From Novosphingobium sediminis (GTDB taxonomy: Bacteria > Pseudomonadota > Alphaproteobacteria > Sphingomonadales > Sphingomonadaceae), in assembly GCF_007991615.1 (NCBI RefSeq), contig NZ_BJYR01000007.1, forward strand, positions 62,001 through 126,000: a stretch of 64,000 nt of DNA, in the 5' to 3' direction. The position numbers and the translations under genes were made by a program. A model generated the notes under the pieces. It was not told the origin of the DNA. It did no database searches and saw nothing but the letters and a program-made list of their open reading frames with translations. Below, one piece after another: positions 10,498 through 19,070 of this stretch. Numbering within the stretch: the stretch's first letter is position 1; each line of letters starts with the position of its first letter.

Positions 10498-10520
10498 ATT
10501 AACCACCAAAGGTAGTTAAT
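10498..10520. promoter_or_regulatory. Inverted repeat upstream of bpt
   Basis: ATTAAC at 10498-10503 and GTTAAT at 10515-10520 form an exact 6-base inverted repeat with an 11-base spacer. It sits about 30 bases upstream of the longer bpt start and 93 upstream of the GTG. It resembles an operator; TTAAC is also the core of CtrA half-sites in alphaproteobacteria, but the arm orientation and spacing do not match the usual TTAA-N7-TTAA direct repeat. Confidence 0.35.
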
Positions 10521-10607
10521 CAGCAAGGAATTCGCAGCCGCGTCTTTGACAGGCTGGCAAGCGTACCGAATCGGGATGCGCTCGCCCTGAAAAGTGACGA
10601 AACAGGC

Positions 10608-11843
10608 TTAACCCAGCTCCACCTGCTGCACATCGTAGCCCTTGGCGCGCAGGCCTGCGACCAGCAGGTCGATCTGCTCGCGGTCGCGCGCTTCGCATTC
10701 GATCTCGGCGGTAAGGCCCTTGGCCGGCAGCGAGGTGAAGATGCGGTTGTGCCAGACTTCCAGAATGTTGACCTGGTGGCGGTTGAAATCCTCCACCACC
10801 TTGAACAGCGCCCCGGGCCGGTCCTGCAGCGTGAGCCGAAGCCGGGCGAGGCGGCCAGAGCGCGCCAGATCGCGCAGCAGCACGTTGGCCAGCAGGCGCG
10901 TGTCGATATTGCCACCGCACAGCACGAGGCCGATCTTGCGCCCGGCAAAGCGCTTGCGGTGCGTCATCACCGCGGCAAGGCCGGCTGCGCCTGCGCCCTC
11001 GACCACGGTCTTCTCGATCTGCAGCAGCACGGCAACGGCGGTTTCCAGCGCCGGCTCGCCCACCAGCACGATATCATCGGCGATCTTCTTGAGCACAGCG
11101 GATGTGAACGTGCCCGGCTCCTTCACCGCGATGCCTTCGGCGATGGTATCGCCGCCGCAGGGCAGTTCCAGACCCTTGAGCTTGGCGTACATCGAGGGGA
11201 ACAGCGTGGCCTGCACGCCGACCAGTCCGATCGAGGGCTTCAGCCCGCGCGCGGCGGTGCCCATGCCCGAAAACAGCCCGCCGCCGCCGATCGGCACAAC
11301 CAGCGTTTCGAGTTCGGGCACGTCTTCCAGCATTTCCAGCGCGACGGTGCCCTGCCCGGCCGCAACCTGCGGATCGTCGAAGGGGTGGACAAACGTCATG
11401 CCGCGTTCGGCTTCCAGCAGCCGCGCATGGGCATAGGCTTCGTCGAAGGTCTCGCCTTCCAGCACGACCGTGCCGCCGACGCTTTCGGTCTGCATGATCT
11501 TCACGGTCGGCGTGGTGCGCGGCATCACGATGGTGACAGGCATGCCGAGCCGCGTACCGTGATAGGAAAGCCCCTGCGCGTGGTTGCCCGCCGAAGCCGC
11601 GATCACGCCCTTCGAGCGCTGCTCCTCCGTAAGCTGGAGCAAGGCATTGAGCGCGCCGCGTTCCTTGTAGGCCGCCGTGAACTGCAGGTTCTCGAACTTG
11701 AGCCAGATCTCCGCCCCGGTAATCTCGCTCAGCGTCTTGCTGTGGAGCGTGGGGGTACGCACGACCTGCCCGGCGATCCGCGCAGCAGCGGCGCGCACAT
11801 CGTCGAGGGTCAGCAGCGGGGCAGAAGTGGTGGCAGTGCTCAT
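10608..11843 (-). CDS. ilvA: Threonine ammonia-lyase (threonine dehydratase) with ACT domain
   Basis: PLP-dependent deamination of L-threonine to 2-oxobutanoate, the first committed step toward isoleucine. The 411 residues carry the fold II PLP domain first: the Schiff-base lysine is K60 in FTAAYKERGA, the Asn of SAGNHAQG contacts the cofactor, and the phosphate-binding GGGGLFSG loop follows near 187. A single C-terminal ACT domain (about 330-411, starting ARLRLTLQDRPGALFKVVEDF) would allow allosteric control. The length fits the shorter, one-ACT class rather than the roughly 510-residue E. coli IlvA, so a catabolic role is also possible. A VanZ-like gene lies 50 bases upstream on the same strand. 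Confidence 0.93.
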   Translation of the reverse strand: MSTATTSAPLLTLDDVRAAAARIAGQVVRTPTLHSKTLSEITGAEIWLKFENLQFTAAYKERGALNALLQLTEEQRSKGVIAASAGNHAQGLSYHGTRLGMPVTIVMPRTTPTVKIMQTESVGGTVVLEGETFDEAYAHARLLEAERGMTFVHPFDDPQVAAGQGTVALEMLEDVPELETLVVPIGGGGLFSGMGTAARGLKPSIGLVGVQATLFPSMYAKLKGLELPCGGDTIAEGIAVKEPGTFTSAVLKKIADDIVLVGEPALETAVAVLLQIEKTVVEGAGAAGLAAVMTHRKRFAGRKIGLVLCGGNIDTRLLANVLLRDLARSGRLARLRLTLQDRPGALFKVVEDFNRHQVNILEVWHNRIFTSLPAKGLTAEIECEARDREQIDLLVAGLRAKGYDVQQVELG

Positions 11844-11893
11844 GGGCTACGGCCCCTAGTCGAAACCTGCCCCTAAGGGAACCTTCGTTGCGC

Positions 11894-12244
11894 CTAACGC
11901 TTGCGGCGCGGCAAATTCATTGCGTGAAGCAGCGACAGGACGACAACAATCGCGATCGTATCGGCGATCCAGTCGCGGATATCGCAGTCCCGGTGGAGCG
12001 AGGGGATGGCCTGCAACACTTCGACCAGCGCGCCGAGAAACGAGAGCCGCTCGGCCAGATGCGTCTTGGGAAAGCGCGGAAAGGCGAACGCACCCAGAAA
12101 GGCCAGCGTGCTGAACGCCAGCATGTGCTGCGCCTTGTCGCTCAATTCGCGCAGCTCCGGCGGATGCGGGAGCAGCGCCAGCGTCACCGCGCCCGTCAGG
12201 CAAAGCCAGAATGCTGACGAGGCAAGTGCAGAGGTGCGAGACAT
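11894..12244 (-). CDS. VanZ family protein
   Basis: Small integral membrane protein of 116 residues with about four hydrophobic segments. The VanZ-like signature is visible: DKAQHMLAFSTLAFLGAFAF in the middle and the acidic EVLQ...RDCDIRDWIADTIAI segment near the end, followed by a basic tail. VanZ is named for teicoplanin resistance, but most family members have no known function. It is upstream of and codirectional with ilvA, with a 50-base gap; there is no functional link I can defend. Confidence 0.8.
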   Translation of the reverse strand: MSRTSALASSAFWLCLTGAVTLALLPHPPELRELSDKAQHMLAFSTLAFLGAFAFPRFPKTHLAERLSFLGALVEVLQAIPSLHRDCDIRDWIADTIAIVVVLSLLHAMNLPRRKR

Positions 12245-12377
12245 GCCGCGCGCGCTAGCCCGAGCCTGCCTGCCCCGGCAAGCGCCGTTTGTGCGATAGC
12301 GGCGCGAATCTGGCAGGCACCGCGCTCGCGAGTGTACCCTGAATGGATAGCCGGGTGGAGGAGTGGGCCGCTACCGC

Positions 12378-12393
12378 TTCCACGCCGGTGGAA
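12378..12393. repeat. Short inverted repeat before the dehydrogenase start
   Basis: A 6-base inverted repeat (TTCCAC / GTGGAA) with a 4-base loop lies about 20 bases upstream of ATG 12415. In the mRNA it could form a small hairpin near the ribosome binding region. No function is established. Confidence 0.4.
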
Positions 12394-12414
12394 AAGACTC
12401 TAGAACCCGCAGCC

Positions 12415-13323
12415 ATGACAGACGCAAGCACCGCACCCCTCAACGTTTCGTTCCTTGGTCTTGGCGTGATGGGCGGGGCCATGGCCCGTCATCTCGGCAG
12501 CGCAGGCCATCATCTCACCATCTACAACCGCTCGCCCCAGCGCGCGGAAGGTTGGCAAGCCGCGCATCCCGGACTTGCCGCGCGCGTCGCCGCCAGCCCG
12601 GCGGAAGCCGCCGAGGGCGCGGACGTGGTGATTACCTGCGTTGGCAACGACGATGACCTTTCGGACGTCGTGCTCAGCCCCACCGGCGTGTTCAGCACCC
12701 TGCGCCGGGGCGCTCTGTTCATCGATCACACCACCGTTTCGGCACGAATTGCCCGCCAGATCGCGGTGGAAGGCCGCGACAAGGAGCTGCTCTGCGTTGA
12801 TGCCCCGGTCACCGGCGGACAATCGGGCGCCGAAGCCGGCACGCTTTCGATCATGTGCGGCGGCAGCGCCAAGGCAGTCGATGCGGCGCGCCCGGTGCTC
12901 GCGGCCTACGCCAAGCGCGTCACCCACGTCGGCAAGCCCGGCGCCGGGCAGACCGCCAAGATGGCCAACCAGATGTGCATCGCGGGCGCCATCGCTGGCC
13001 TTTCGGAAGCCATCCGCTTCGCACAGGCCGCACGGCTCGATCTCGACAAGGTGTTCGAGGCAATCTCCGGCGGCGCCGCGCAATCGTGGCAGATGGACAA
13101 CCGCTGGCACACCATGGCCAAGGACGAGTTCGACTTCGGCTTCGCGGTTGACTGGATGCGCAAGGACCTGGGTCTTGCCATCGAAGAAGCACGCAGCGTG
13201 GGCGCAAGCGTCCCCACCACCGCGCTGATCGACCAGTTCTACGCCGATGTGCAGGCGCTGGGCGGCGGAAGGCAGGATACCAGCGCGCTGATCCGCCGAC
13301 TGCCGCGCCGGGGGAATGGCTGA
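12415..13323 (+). CDS. NAD(P)-dependent oxidoreductase, 3-hydroxyisobutyrate dehydrogenase family
   Basis: Soluble beta-hydroxyacid dehydrogenase (302 residues) of the HIBADH/tartronate semialdehyde reductase/glyoxylate reductase group. The N-terminal Rossmann fold has GLGVMG at residues 15-20. The substrate-binding motif DAPVTGGQSGAEAGTL follows, and the catalytic lysine is K182 in GAGQTAKMANQM. Start ATG 12415 is used because the in-frame ATG 12343 adds 24 unconserved residues before the canonical VSFLGLG strand. The stop overlaps the first ATG of the next gene (TGATG), suggesting cotranscription with the amidohydrolase. The exact substrate is not resolvable. Confidence 0.92.
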   Translation: MTDASTAPLNVSFLGLGVMGGAMARHLGSAGHHLTIYNRSPQRAEGWQAAHPGLAARVAASPAEAAEGADVVITCVGNDDDLSDVVLSPTGVFSTLRRGALFIDHTTVSARIARQIAVEGRDKELLCVDAPVTGGQSGAEAGTLSIMCGGSAKAVDAARPVLAAYAKRVTHVGKPGAGQTAKMANQMCIAGAIAGLSEAIRFAQAARLDLDKVFEAISGGAAQSWQMDNRWHTMAKDEFDFGFAVDWMRKDLGLAIEEARSVGASVPTTALIDQFYADVQALGGGRQDTSALIRRLPRRGNG

Positions 13324-15152
13324 TGCCGGGTTTGGCCTTGCCCACCCCCAGCCCCTCCCGCACGCGGGAGGGGGGCCTGTTGCGCTCTGCACTCCCCTCC
13401 CGGATGCGGGAGGGACGCACCTCTCTTCTCCTTTCCCGCTTGCGGGAGGGGTTGGGGGTGGGCCTCGCGGCGCTCGCAATAACCCTCACCGCCCCAGCCC
13501 ACGCCGACACCCTCGTCGATAACATTCAGGGCCAGACCATCGGCGCGGACGGCCATGTCGAGCGCTTCAAGGCGATGCTCTTCGACGATGCCGGCGTGGT
13601 GAAGGCACTGATCCACGACGGCGAAAAGACGCCGAAGAAGGGCTTCCAGTACCGCATCGACGGCAAGGGCCGCATCATGCTGCCCGGCCTGATCGACGCG
13701 CATGTCCACGTGATGGGCACCGGTTTTGCCGCGCTGACGCTGGACCTGTCCGACACGAAGAGCCTCGCAGACGCGCTGGCGAAGATCGCCGCCTATGCCA
13801 AGGCGCACCCGGACCGCCCATGGCTGCTGGGCGGGGGCTGGAACCAGGAACGCTGGAATCTCGGCCGCTTCCCGACCGCTGCTGAACTCGATTCGGTCGT
13901 GAGCGATCGCCCCGTCTGGCTCGAGCGCGCGGACGGCCATGCCACCTGGGGCAACACCGCCGCACTCAAGGCCGGCGCAGTGACGGCCGCGAGCGTCGCG
14001 CCCGCTGGCGGCGAGATCATCCGCCTTGCCGATGGCGCCCCCGCTGGCGTGCTGGTCGACAATGCGCGCGGTCTGGTCGATGCGAAGGTCCCGCCGCCGA
14101 CCCCGCGTGACTACGACGCCGCCTTCGCGCTCGCGCAGCAGAATTTCTACCGCCGCGGCCTCACCGCCGTCGCGGACATGGGCGCGACGATGGAAGACTG
14201 GCAGACCTTCCGCCGCGCGGGCGATGCCAACACGCTATACGTGCGCATCATGGTGTACGGCGCAGGGATCGATAACACGATCCGCATCGGCGGCCCCGGA
14301 CCGACGCCCTGGCTCTATGCCGATCGGCTGCGGCTGAATGGCATCAAGCTCCTGCTCGATGGCGCGCTGGGCTCGCGCGGCGCGTGGCTCAAGGCGCCCT
14401 ATCACGACCGGCCCGATACGCGCGGCCTGCCCAACTTCACCCAGACCCAGCTTGGCAACCTGATGAGCCGCGCCGCGATGGACAACTACCAGATCGCCGT
14501 TCACGCCATCGGCGACGAGGCGAACGCGGTGCTGCTGGGCGCGATGGAAAACCTCGCGCAGACCTACAAGGGTGATCGGCGCTGGCGGATCGAGCACGCG
14601 CAGGTGATTGATCCTGCCGACTGGCCGATCGCGGAGCGCGTTGCGAAGTCGGTCGGCCTGATCGCCTCGATGCAGCCGGTGCACCAGACATCGGACCGGC
14701 TGATGGCCGAAGCACGGCTCGGGCCTGAGCGCCTTTCCGGTGCTTATGCTTGGGCCTCGGCCAAGGCGCATGGAGCAGTGCTGGCGTTCGGTTCCGATAC
14801 GCCGGTCGAACTCCCCGATCCGTGGACCGGTTTCGCCGCCGCGATCAGCCGCATCGACGAGAATGGCCAGCCCACTGGCGGGTGGCAGGTGCAGGAGCGC
14901 GTGAGCCGAGAGACGGCGCTGGCGGGCTACACCGCCGATGCCGCCTATGCCGGCTTTGCCGAGAAACGCTTTGGCCGTCTCGCCCCCGGCCTGCGCGCCG
15001 ATTTCATCTTCGTCGATACCGATCCGATGACCGCCAGCCCTGAAGCCATCCGCAAGACCAAGGTGCTCGAAACCTGGGTCGGCGGCGGCAAGGTGTGGGA
15101 TGCGGCGAAACCCGAAGGCGGCGCAGCCGGCGCCGAGCCGGTGAAGAAATAG
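13323..15152 (+). CDS. Exported amidohydrolase, YtcJ-like (Amidohydro_3)
   Basis: Metal-dependent hydrolase of the amidohydrolase superfamily with a signal peptide. Metal-site motifs are visible: HVHV in LPGLIDAHVHVMGTG, HAIGDEA, the IEHAQ histidine and FGSDTPVE. The C-terminal beta-sandwich part ends near LETWVGGGKVW. The open frame starts at ATG 13323, overlapping the previous stop, but its first 45 or so codons are encoded by a palindromic repeat cluster (13340-13463). The real start may be ATG 13404, which gives a 37-residue signal peptide ending APAHA before DTLVDN. So part of the signal peptide's basic region is repeat-derived. The substrate is unknown. Confidence 0.88.
   Translation: MPGLALPTPSPSRTREGGLLRSALPSRMREGRTSLLLSRLREGLGVGLAALAITLTAPAHADTLVDNIQGQTIGADGHVERFKAMLFDDAGVVKALIHDGEKTPKKGFQYRIDGKGRIMLPGLIDAHVHVMGTGFAALTLDLSDTKSLADALAKIAAYAKAHPDRPWLLGGGWNQERWNLGRFPTAAELDSVVSDRPVWLERADGHATWGNTAALKAGAVTAASVAPAGGEIIRLADGAPAGVLVDNARGLVDAKVPPPTPRDYDAAFALAQQNFYRRGLTAVADMGATMEDWQTFRRAGDANTLYVRIMVYGAGIDNTIRIGGPGPTPWLYADRLRLNGIKLLLDGALGSRGAWLKAPYHDRPDTRGLPNFTQTQLGNLMSRAAMDNYQIAVHAIGDEANAVLLGAMENLAQTYKGDRRWRIEHAQVIDPADWPIAERVAKSVGLIASMQPVHQTSDRLMAEARLGPERLSGAYAWASAKAHGAVLAFGSDTPVELPDPWTGFAAAISRIDENGQPTGGWQVQERVSRETALAGYTADAAYAGFAEKRFGRLAPGLRADFIFVDTDPMTASPEAIRKTKVLETWVGGGKVWDAAKPEGGAAGAEPVKK
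13340..13463. repeat. Cluster of three palindromic repeat units (CCTCCCGC family)
   Basis: Three hairpin units of the form CCCTCCCGC-n-GCGGGAGGG lie within 124 bases, and the outer flanks are themselves inverted (GCCCACCCCC at the left, GGGGGTGGGC at the right), so the whole block is one large imperfect palindrome. The same flanks and core recur at 39862-39959. It lies inside the open frame of the amidohydrolase gene. Confidence 0.88.
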
Positions 15153-15163
15153 GGACTGATGCG

Positions 15164-16087
15164 ATGGCCGAACTGATCCTGCACCATTATCCGGAATCGC
15201 CGTTTTCGGAGAAAGTGCGCGCGATCTTCGGCGCAAAGGCGCTGGCTTGGCGCTCGCTGCAAGTCTCGATGGTCATGCCGCGCCCGGCGACAATCGCGCT
15301 TACCGGCGGCTATCGGCGCATCCCGGTGCTGCAGGTCGGCGCAGACGTCTATTGCGATACGGCGCTGATCGCCGAGTATCTTGACGATCAGGGCACCGGC
15401 CCCACGCTCTTTCCGGCTGGCCAGTTGCTCGCCGCGCAAACCCTTGCGCGCTGGGTCGATACCGAACTGTTCTGGGCCGCCGTCACCCTGCGTTTCATGC
15501 CCGAGAACATGGGCAATTTCTTCGCCGATCCCGGCGCTGCGCAAGCATTCGCCGAAGACCGCGCCAATTTCGCGCAAGGCGCGCAGGTGCGCCGCCCCTC
15601 GGTCGATGAGGCGAAGGCGCGCTACACCCGCTTCCTCGCCGAGATGGAAGCCCAGCTGGGCGATGGCCGTCCCTACCTGTTTGGCGCGGACTGGAGCGTC
15701 GCCGATTTCGCGGTCTACCACATGCTGTGGTTCATCCACGCGGGCGGCGGCATGGCTGATTGGCTGGCAAGCCACCACCACGCCAGCGCGTGGATGGAGC
15801 GCATGCGCAAGTTCGGGCAACACCCGGGCAAGCCAATCTCCGCCGAGGACGCGCTCGCCATCGCCCATGATGCAGAGCCGCTGGCCGTGGAGCCGGGCAG
15901 CGACATCCCCGGCCTTTCGCCCGGCAGCGAAGTCCAGGTCGCCCCGGTCGACTACGGCGTGATGCCCAGCCACGGCACCCTGCTCCGCTGCGATACGAAC
16001 ACTATCGTGATCCGCCGCGAACATGCGCTGACCGACGCGGTCAATGTGCACTTCCCCCGCCACGGCTTCGGCGTGACGCGGAATTGA
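15164..16087 (+). CDS. Glutathione S-transferase family protein
   Basis: GST-fold protein of 307 residues. The N-terminal thioredoxin-like domain starts ELILHHYPESPFSEKVRAIFG, with the cis-proline loop YRRIPVLQVGADVYCDTALI. The C-terminal helical domain follows, and about 60 extra residues at the end (PGLSPGSEVQVAPVDYG onward) look like an added beta domain found in a subset of GSTs. Start ATG 15164 follows AGGGA at 15151 with 8-base spacing, 11 bases after the amidohydrolase stop, so it probably belongs to the same transcript. Substrate and catalytic activity are unknown. Confidence 0.88.
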   Translation: MAELILHHYPESPFSEKVRAIFGAKALAWRSLQVSMVMPRPATIALTGGYRRIPVLQVGADVYCDTALIAEYLDDQGTGPTLFPAGQLLAAQTLARWVDTELFWAAVTLRFMPENMGNFFADPGAAQAFAEDRANFAQGAQVRRPSVDEAKARYTRFLAEMEAQLGDGRPYLFGADWSVADFAVYHMLWFIHAGGGMADWLASHHHASAWMERMRKFGQHPGKPISAEDALAIAHDAEPLAVEPGSDIPGLSPGSEVQVAPVDYGVMPSHGTLLRCDTNTIVIRREHALTDAVNVHFPRHGFGVTRN

Positions 16088-16105
16088 GCCTGAAGCCCCC
16101 GGCTA

Positions 16106-16888
16106 TCAGGCTTCCGCTGTAGCCTTGGCCTTTTCTTCTGCGTCCCGCTTTTCGGCAAAGCGCATCACGATGAGCGTGCCTTCGAACAGGATCATCAGCG
16201 GAATGGCCAGCATGAGCTGGCTCAGCACGTCGGGCGGGGTGATCACGGCGGCGAGCGCGGTAATGCCGACAATCACGTAGCGCCGTGCGGCAACGAGCTG
16301 CGCGCGCGTCACGATCCCGGCGCGGTTGAGCAGCATCAGCAGCACGGGAAGCAGGAAGCTGATCCCGAACGCGAAGATGAACTGCATCACGAGGCTGAGG
16401 TATTCCTCGATCCCCGGCAGCGCTTCGAGCTGGAGGCCGCCGCGCTGCCCCTGGAAGGCAATGAACCAGCGGAAAGCCGTGGGCATCACCACGAAGTAGG
16501 CAAGGCTTGCCCCCATCGCGAAGAGGATCGGCGTTGCGACGAGGAACGGCAGGAAAGCCTTCTTCTCGCGCGCATAGAGACCCGGTGCGATGAACGCCCA
16601 GAGCTGGTTGGCAATGACCGGGAAGCTCACGAAGAAGGCCGCGAACAGCGAGACCTTGAGATCGACGAAAAACGCCGAATAGAGCTTGGTGTAGATCAGT
16701 TTCCCCTGCCCGGTAGGGAAGGCGAGCGCCAGCGGATGGACGAGGATATCGAGGATCCGGTTGGCAAAATAGAAGCAGCCGACAAAGGCAAGTGCCAGCG
16801 CGTAGACGCAGCGCAGCAGGCGTGTGCGCAGTTCCAGCAGATGATCGAGCAGCGGGGCCTGAGTCTCGTCGATATCGCTGACCATCAA
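16106..16888 (-). CDS. tatC: Twin-arginine translocase subunit TatC
   Basis: Polytopic core subunit (260 residues, six predicted helices) of the Tat translocase, which exports folded proteins carrying twin-arginine signals. The N-terminus has the signature LLDHLLELRTRLLRC, with the Glu of the HLxELR motif that binds the signal peptide. FVSFPVIANQLWAFIAPGLYAREK is the classic TatC cytoplasmic-loop signature. It overlaps tatB by four bases (ATGA). A Tat-type substrate lies in the same window (the M24 peptidase at 51804-53036, SRRGML signal). Confidence 0.97.
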   Translation of the reverse strand: MMVSDIDETQAPLLDHLLELRTRLLRCVYALALAFVGCFYFANRILDILVHPLALAFPTGQGKLIYTKLYSAFFVDLKVSLFAAFFVSFPVIANQLWAFIAPGLYAREKKAFLPFLVATPILFAMGASLAYFVVMPTAFRWFIAFQGQRGGLQLEALPGIEEYLSLVMQFIFAFGISFLLPVLLMLLNRAGIVTRAQLVAARRYVIVGITALAAVITPPDVLSQLMLAIPLMILFEGTLIVMRFAEKRDAEEKAKATAEA

Positions 16889-17325
16889 GCCGCGCCCTCT
16901 GCAGGGCCACGCGCGCGGGCCGGGCGATCGGAAATGGGCAGCATTTCGCCCACGGATTCGGTGGGCGCGACTGCCGCGATCTCTGGATCGATCGGCGCGG
17001 GGATCGCCGTCATCAGCGGCTGCCCCTGGGGCGGCGGATCGTTCTGGTCAGTAGCGGCCTCTGCAATCTGGCCCGCAGCGGGATCCGGAGACGGATGGGC
17101 CGCCATGATCGCCGCGTTCTGTTCCTTCCACTTGCGCTCCATCTCCTCCATCTCCGCCTCGCGGATCATGGTTTCGATGCCCGTGCGGAAGTGCCCGGAA
17201 ATGCGGCGAATCTTGCCGATCCAGCGCCCTGCCGTGCGCAGCGCGAGCGGCAGATCCTTGGGACCGATGACGATGATCGCCACGATCACGACGAGCAGCA
17301 TCTCGTCTGGCGCAATGCCGAACAT
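16885..17325 (-). CDS. tatB: Sec-independent protein translocase subunit TatB
   Basis: Single-helix Tat subunit (146 residues) that forms the signal-receptor complex with TatC. The N-terminus FGIAPDEMLLVVIVAIIVIGPKDLP contains the helix and the Gly-Pro hinge, and an amphipathic helix follows (ALRTAGRWIGKIRRISGHF). The Pro/Ala/Glu-rich C-terminal tail is variable in the family. It sits between tatA (38-base gap upstream) and tatC (4-base overlap). Confidence 0.95.
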   Translation of the reverse strand: MFGIAPDEMLLVVIVAIIVIGPKDLPLALRTAGRWIGKIRRISGHFRTGIETMIREAEMEEMERKWKEQNAAIMAAHPSPDPAAGQIAEAATDQNDPPPQGQPLMTAIPAPIDPEIAAVAPTESVGEMLPISDRPARARGPAEGAA

Positions 17326-17363
17326 CGTTTCAGGCCCTAAGCGGGAGTGGCAGCGTCAGCGAT

Positions 17364-17609
17364 TCAGGCGGAGGGGCCGGAGCCGGTCTGCTCGGTCTGC
17401 TGGGCGGGCTGAGCGGGAGCAACCGGCTGCTGCTGGATCTGCACCGGCGGCTGGACGAGCGGCGTATCGGCACCCTCGTTCATGCCCTGCTTGAAGCTTT
17501 TGATACCCTTGCCGAAATCGCCCATCATCTCGGAAATCCGGCCACGACCGAACAGGATGAGGACAACCAGCGCCAGAATGATCAGATGCGGAAGGGACAG
17601 ACCGCCCAT
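17364..17609 (-). CDS. tatA: Twin-arginine translocase subunit TatA
   Basis: Pore-forming Tat component of 81 residues: an N-terminal transmembrane helix ([20 protein letters not shown]), then an amphipathic helix with the typical [14 protein letters not shown] motif, then a Gln/Pro/Ala-rich tail. The usual Phe-Gly hinge is intact. A strong ribosome binding site (AAGGAGA) precedes the ATG. It begins the tatABC run 58 bases downstream of scpB. Confidence 0.96.
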   Translation of the reverse strand: MGGLSLPHLIILALVVLILFGRGRISEMMGDFGKGIKSFKQGMNEGADTPLVQPPVQIQQQPVAPAQPAQQTEQTGSGPSA

Positions 17610-17667
17610 TGGAATTCTCCTTTATGCCCCTTCAGATAGGACATCTCGTGCGAAACTGCCAGCAACC

Positions 17668-18264
17668 TCACGCAGATTCGTCAAGCTCGGATGCACTAAC
17701 CGCCGCTTCGTCCGGTTCAACGTCGGGTTCTCCGGCAAATACCGCCTCGACCGGGTCGAGCAGGCCCGCCGCGCGCAGTTCTTCGATACCCGGCAGATCG
17801 CGCCGCGATTCGAGGCCGAAATGCGCGAGAAACTCGGGCGTGGTTGAGTAGATCGTCGGCCGCCCCGGCCCTTCGCGCCGACCGGCCACCTTGATCCAGC
17901 CAGCTTCCATCAGCACGTCGAGCGTGCCCTTCGCCGTCTGCACCCCGCGGATCGCTTCGATCTCGGCGCGGCTGACGGGTTCGTGATAGGCGATAATCGC
18001 CAGCGCCTCGGTCGCCGCGCGGGAAAGGCGGCGCACGTCCTCACGCTCACGCCGCAGCAGGTGGGCGAGATCGGGAGCCGTCTGGAAATGCCAGCGATCC
18101 CCGCGCGTCACGAGTTCCACACCGCGCCCGGCATAGTGCGCGGCAAGCGTTTCCAGCGCTTCGGCGACATCGGCCCCGCCGAGATGGCGCGACAATTCCT
18201 CCGCCGTCATCGGCGCTTCGGCGGCGAACAGCGCCGCCTCGACCGCGCGCTCGACCTCGTTCAT
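17668..18264 (-). CDS. scpB: Segregation and condensation protein B (ScpB)
   Basis: Kleisin-interacting winged-helix protein (198 residues) that joins ScpA and SMC in the bacterial condensin for chromosome organisation. Start ATG 18264 gives the normal opening NEVERAVEAALFAAEAPMTAEEL. Two winged-helix units are visible, the second with LAIIAYHEPVSRAEIEAIRGVQ and GRREGPGRPTIYSTT, both typical of ScpB. It overlaps scpA by four bases (ATGA). The acidic C-terminal tail is not conserved. Confidence 0.95.
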   Translation of the reverse strand: MNEVERAVEAALFAAEAPMTAEELSRHLGGADVAEALETLAAHYAGRGVELVTRGDRWHFQTAPDLAHLLRREREDVRRLSRAATEALAIIAYHEPVSRAEIEAIRGVQTAKGTLDVLMEAGWIKVAGRREGPGRPTIYSTTPEFLAHFGLESRRDLPGIEELRAAGLLDPVEAVFAGEPDVEPDEAAVSASELDESA

Positions 18265-19070
18265 GCCGCCGTCCGGCGCAGCATCAGCGGCGCGAAAGTA
18301 GCCTCCTGCGCCAGTTCGACCTTGCCCTGCTTGGCAAGTTCGAGCGCAGCCACGAAGCTTGAAGCAAGCGCAGAGCGCGCCAGCCGCGGATCGGCCCCGG
18401 CCTCCTGCTGCGGGAGGAAGCTGGTGAGCGCTGTCCAATCAATCGCCACGCCGATCAGTGCCTCGACGCGGGCAATTGCGGCCTCCAGCGTCATCACCGG
18501 CCGCGCGCGGACCATGTGGACCACCGGGCGATTGCGGTGCTGGACATGGCCATAAGCCTGCATCAACGCGAAGAGATCGCAGTGCCAGCGCACTTGCCGC
18601 AGGGTCCGCAGCCCTTCCGGCGCGCCGCGCGCAAAGACATCGCGGCCCAGTCGGTCCCGCGCCATCAGCCGGGCGCCAGCCTCGCGCATCGCACCGAGTC
18701 GCTGGAGCCTGAGCTGAAGGCGCAGCGCCAGTTCCTCGGGGCTCGGCTGCACTTCGGGATCACGCGGCAGCAGCAGCAACGACTTGAGCCATGCCAGCCA
18801 CGCCGCCATCACGAGGTAATCCGCCGCGAGTTCCAGCCGCTGCGCCCCGGCGCGCTCCACGAATTCGAGGTATTGATCGACCAGCGCGAGAATCGAGATC
18901 TTGCGCAGATCAACCTTCTGCCGCCGCGCCAGATCGAGCAGCAGGTGCAGTGGCCCTTCCCAGCCGTCGATCGCGAGGGTGAGTGTTTCGGCCGCCTCGG
19001 GCGGCACATCGAGCGGGGTCTCGTCCCAATCGTCCGCTTCGAGCGGTGCGACGGCCGCTTCCTCCATCAT
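18261..19070 (-). CDS. scpA: Segregation and condensation protein A (ScpA)
   Basis: Kleisin subunit (269 residues) of the SMC-ScpAB complex. The hallmark segment IDGWEGPLHLLLDLARRQKVDLRKI lies near residues 30-55, followed by ISILALVDQYLEF and AADYLVMAAWLAWLKSLLLLP. The C-terminal winged helix ends near EATFAPLMLR. Start ATG 19070 is the first of two consecutive ATGs and overlaps the nagZ stop by four bases; further upstream the frame is not protein-like. The tight nagZ-scpA-scpB overlaps imply translational coupling. Confidence 0.95.
   Translation of the reverse strand: MMEEAAVAPLEADDWDETPLDVPPEAAETLTLAIDGWEGPLHLLLDLARRQKVDLRKISILALVDQYLEFVERAGAQRLELAADYLVMAAWLAWLKSLLLLPRDPEVQPSPEELALRLQLRLQRLGAMREAGARLMARDRLGRDVFARGAPEGLRTLRQVRWHCDLFALMQAYGHVQHRNRPVVHMVRARPVMTLEAAIARVEALIGVAIDWTALTSFLPQQEAGADPRLARSALASSFVAALELAKQGKVELAQEATFAPLMLRRTAA

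Noticed and set aside
10516..10948. Short minus-strand frames overlapping the end of ilvA as a separate gene
   Set aside because: They overlap the conserved ACT domain of ilvA in another frame and have no recognisable features.
12296..12414. Possible tRNA or structured RNA before the 3-hydroxyisobutyrate dehydrogenase-like gene
   Set aside because: Only one 6-base hairpin is present; I found no acceptor stem pairing, T-loop or anticodon arm.
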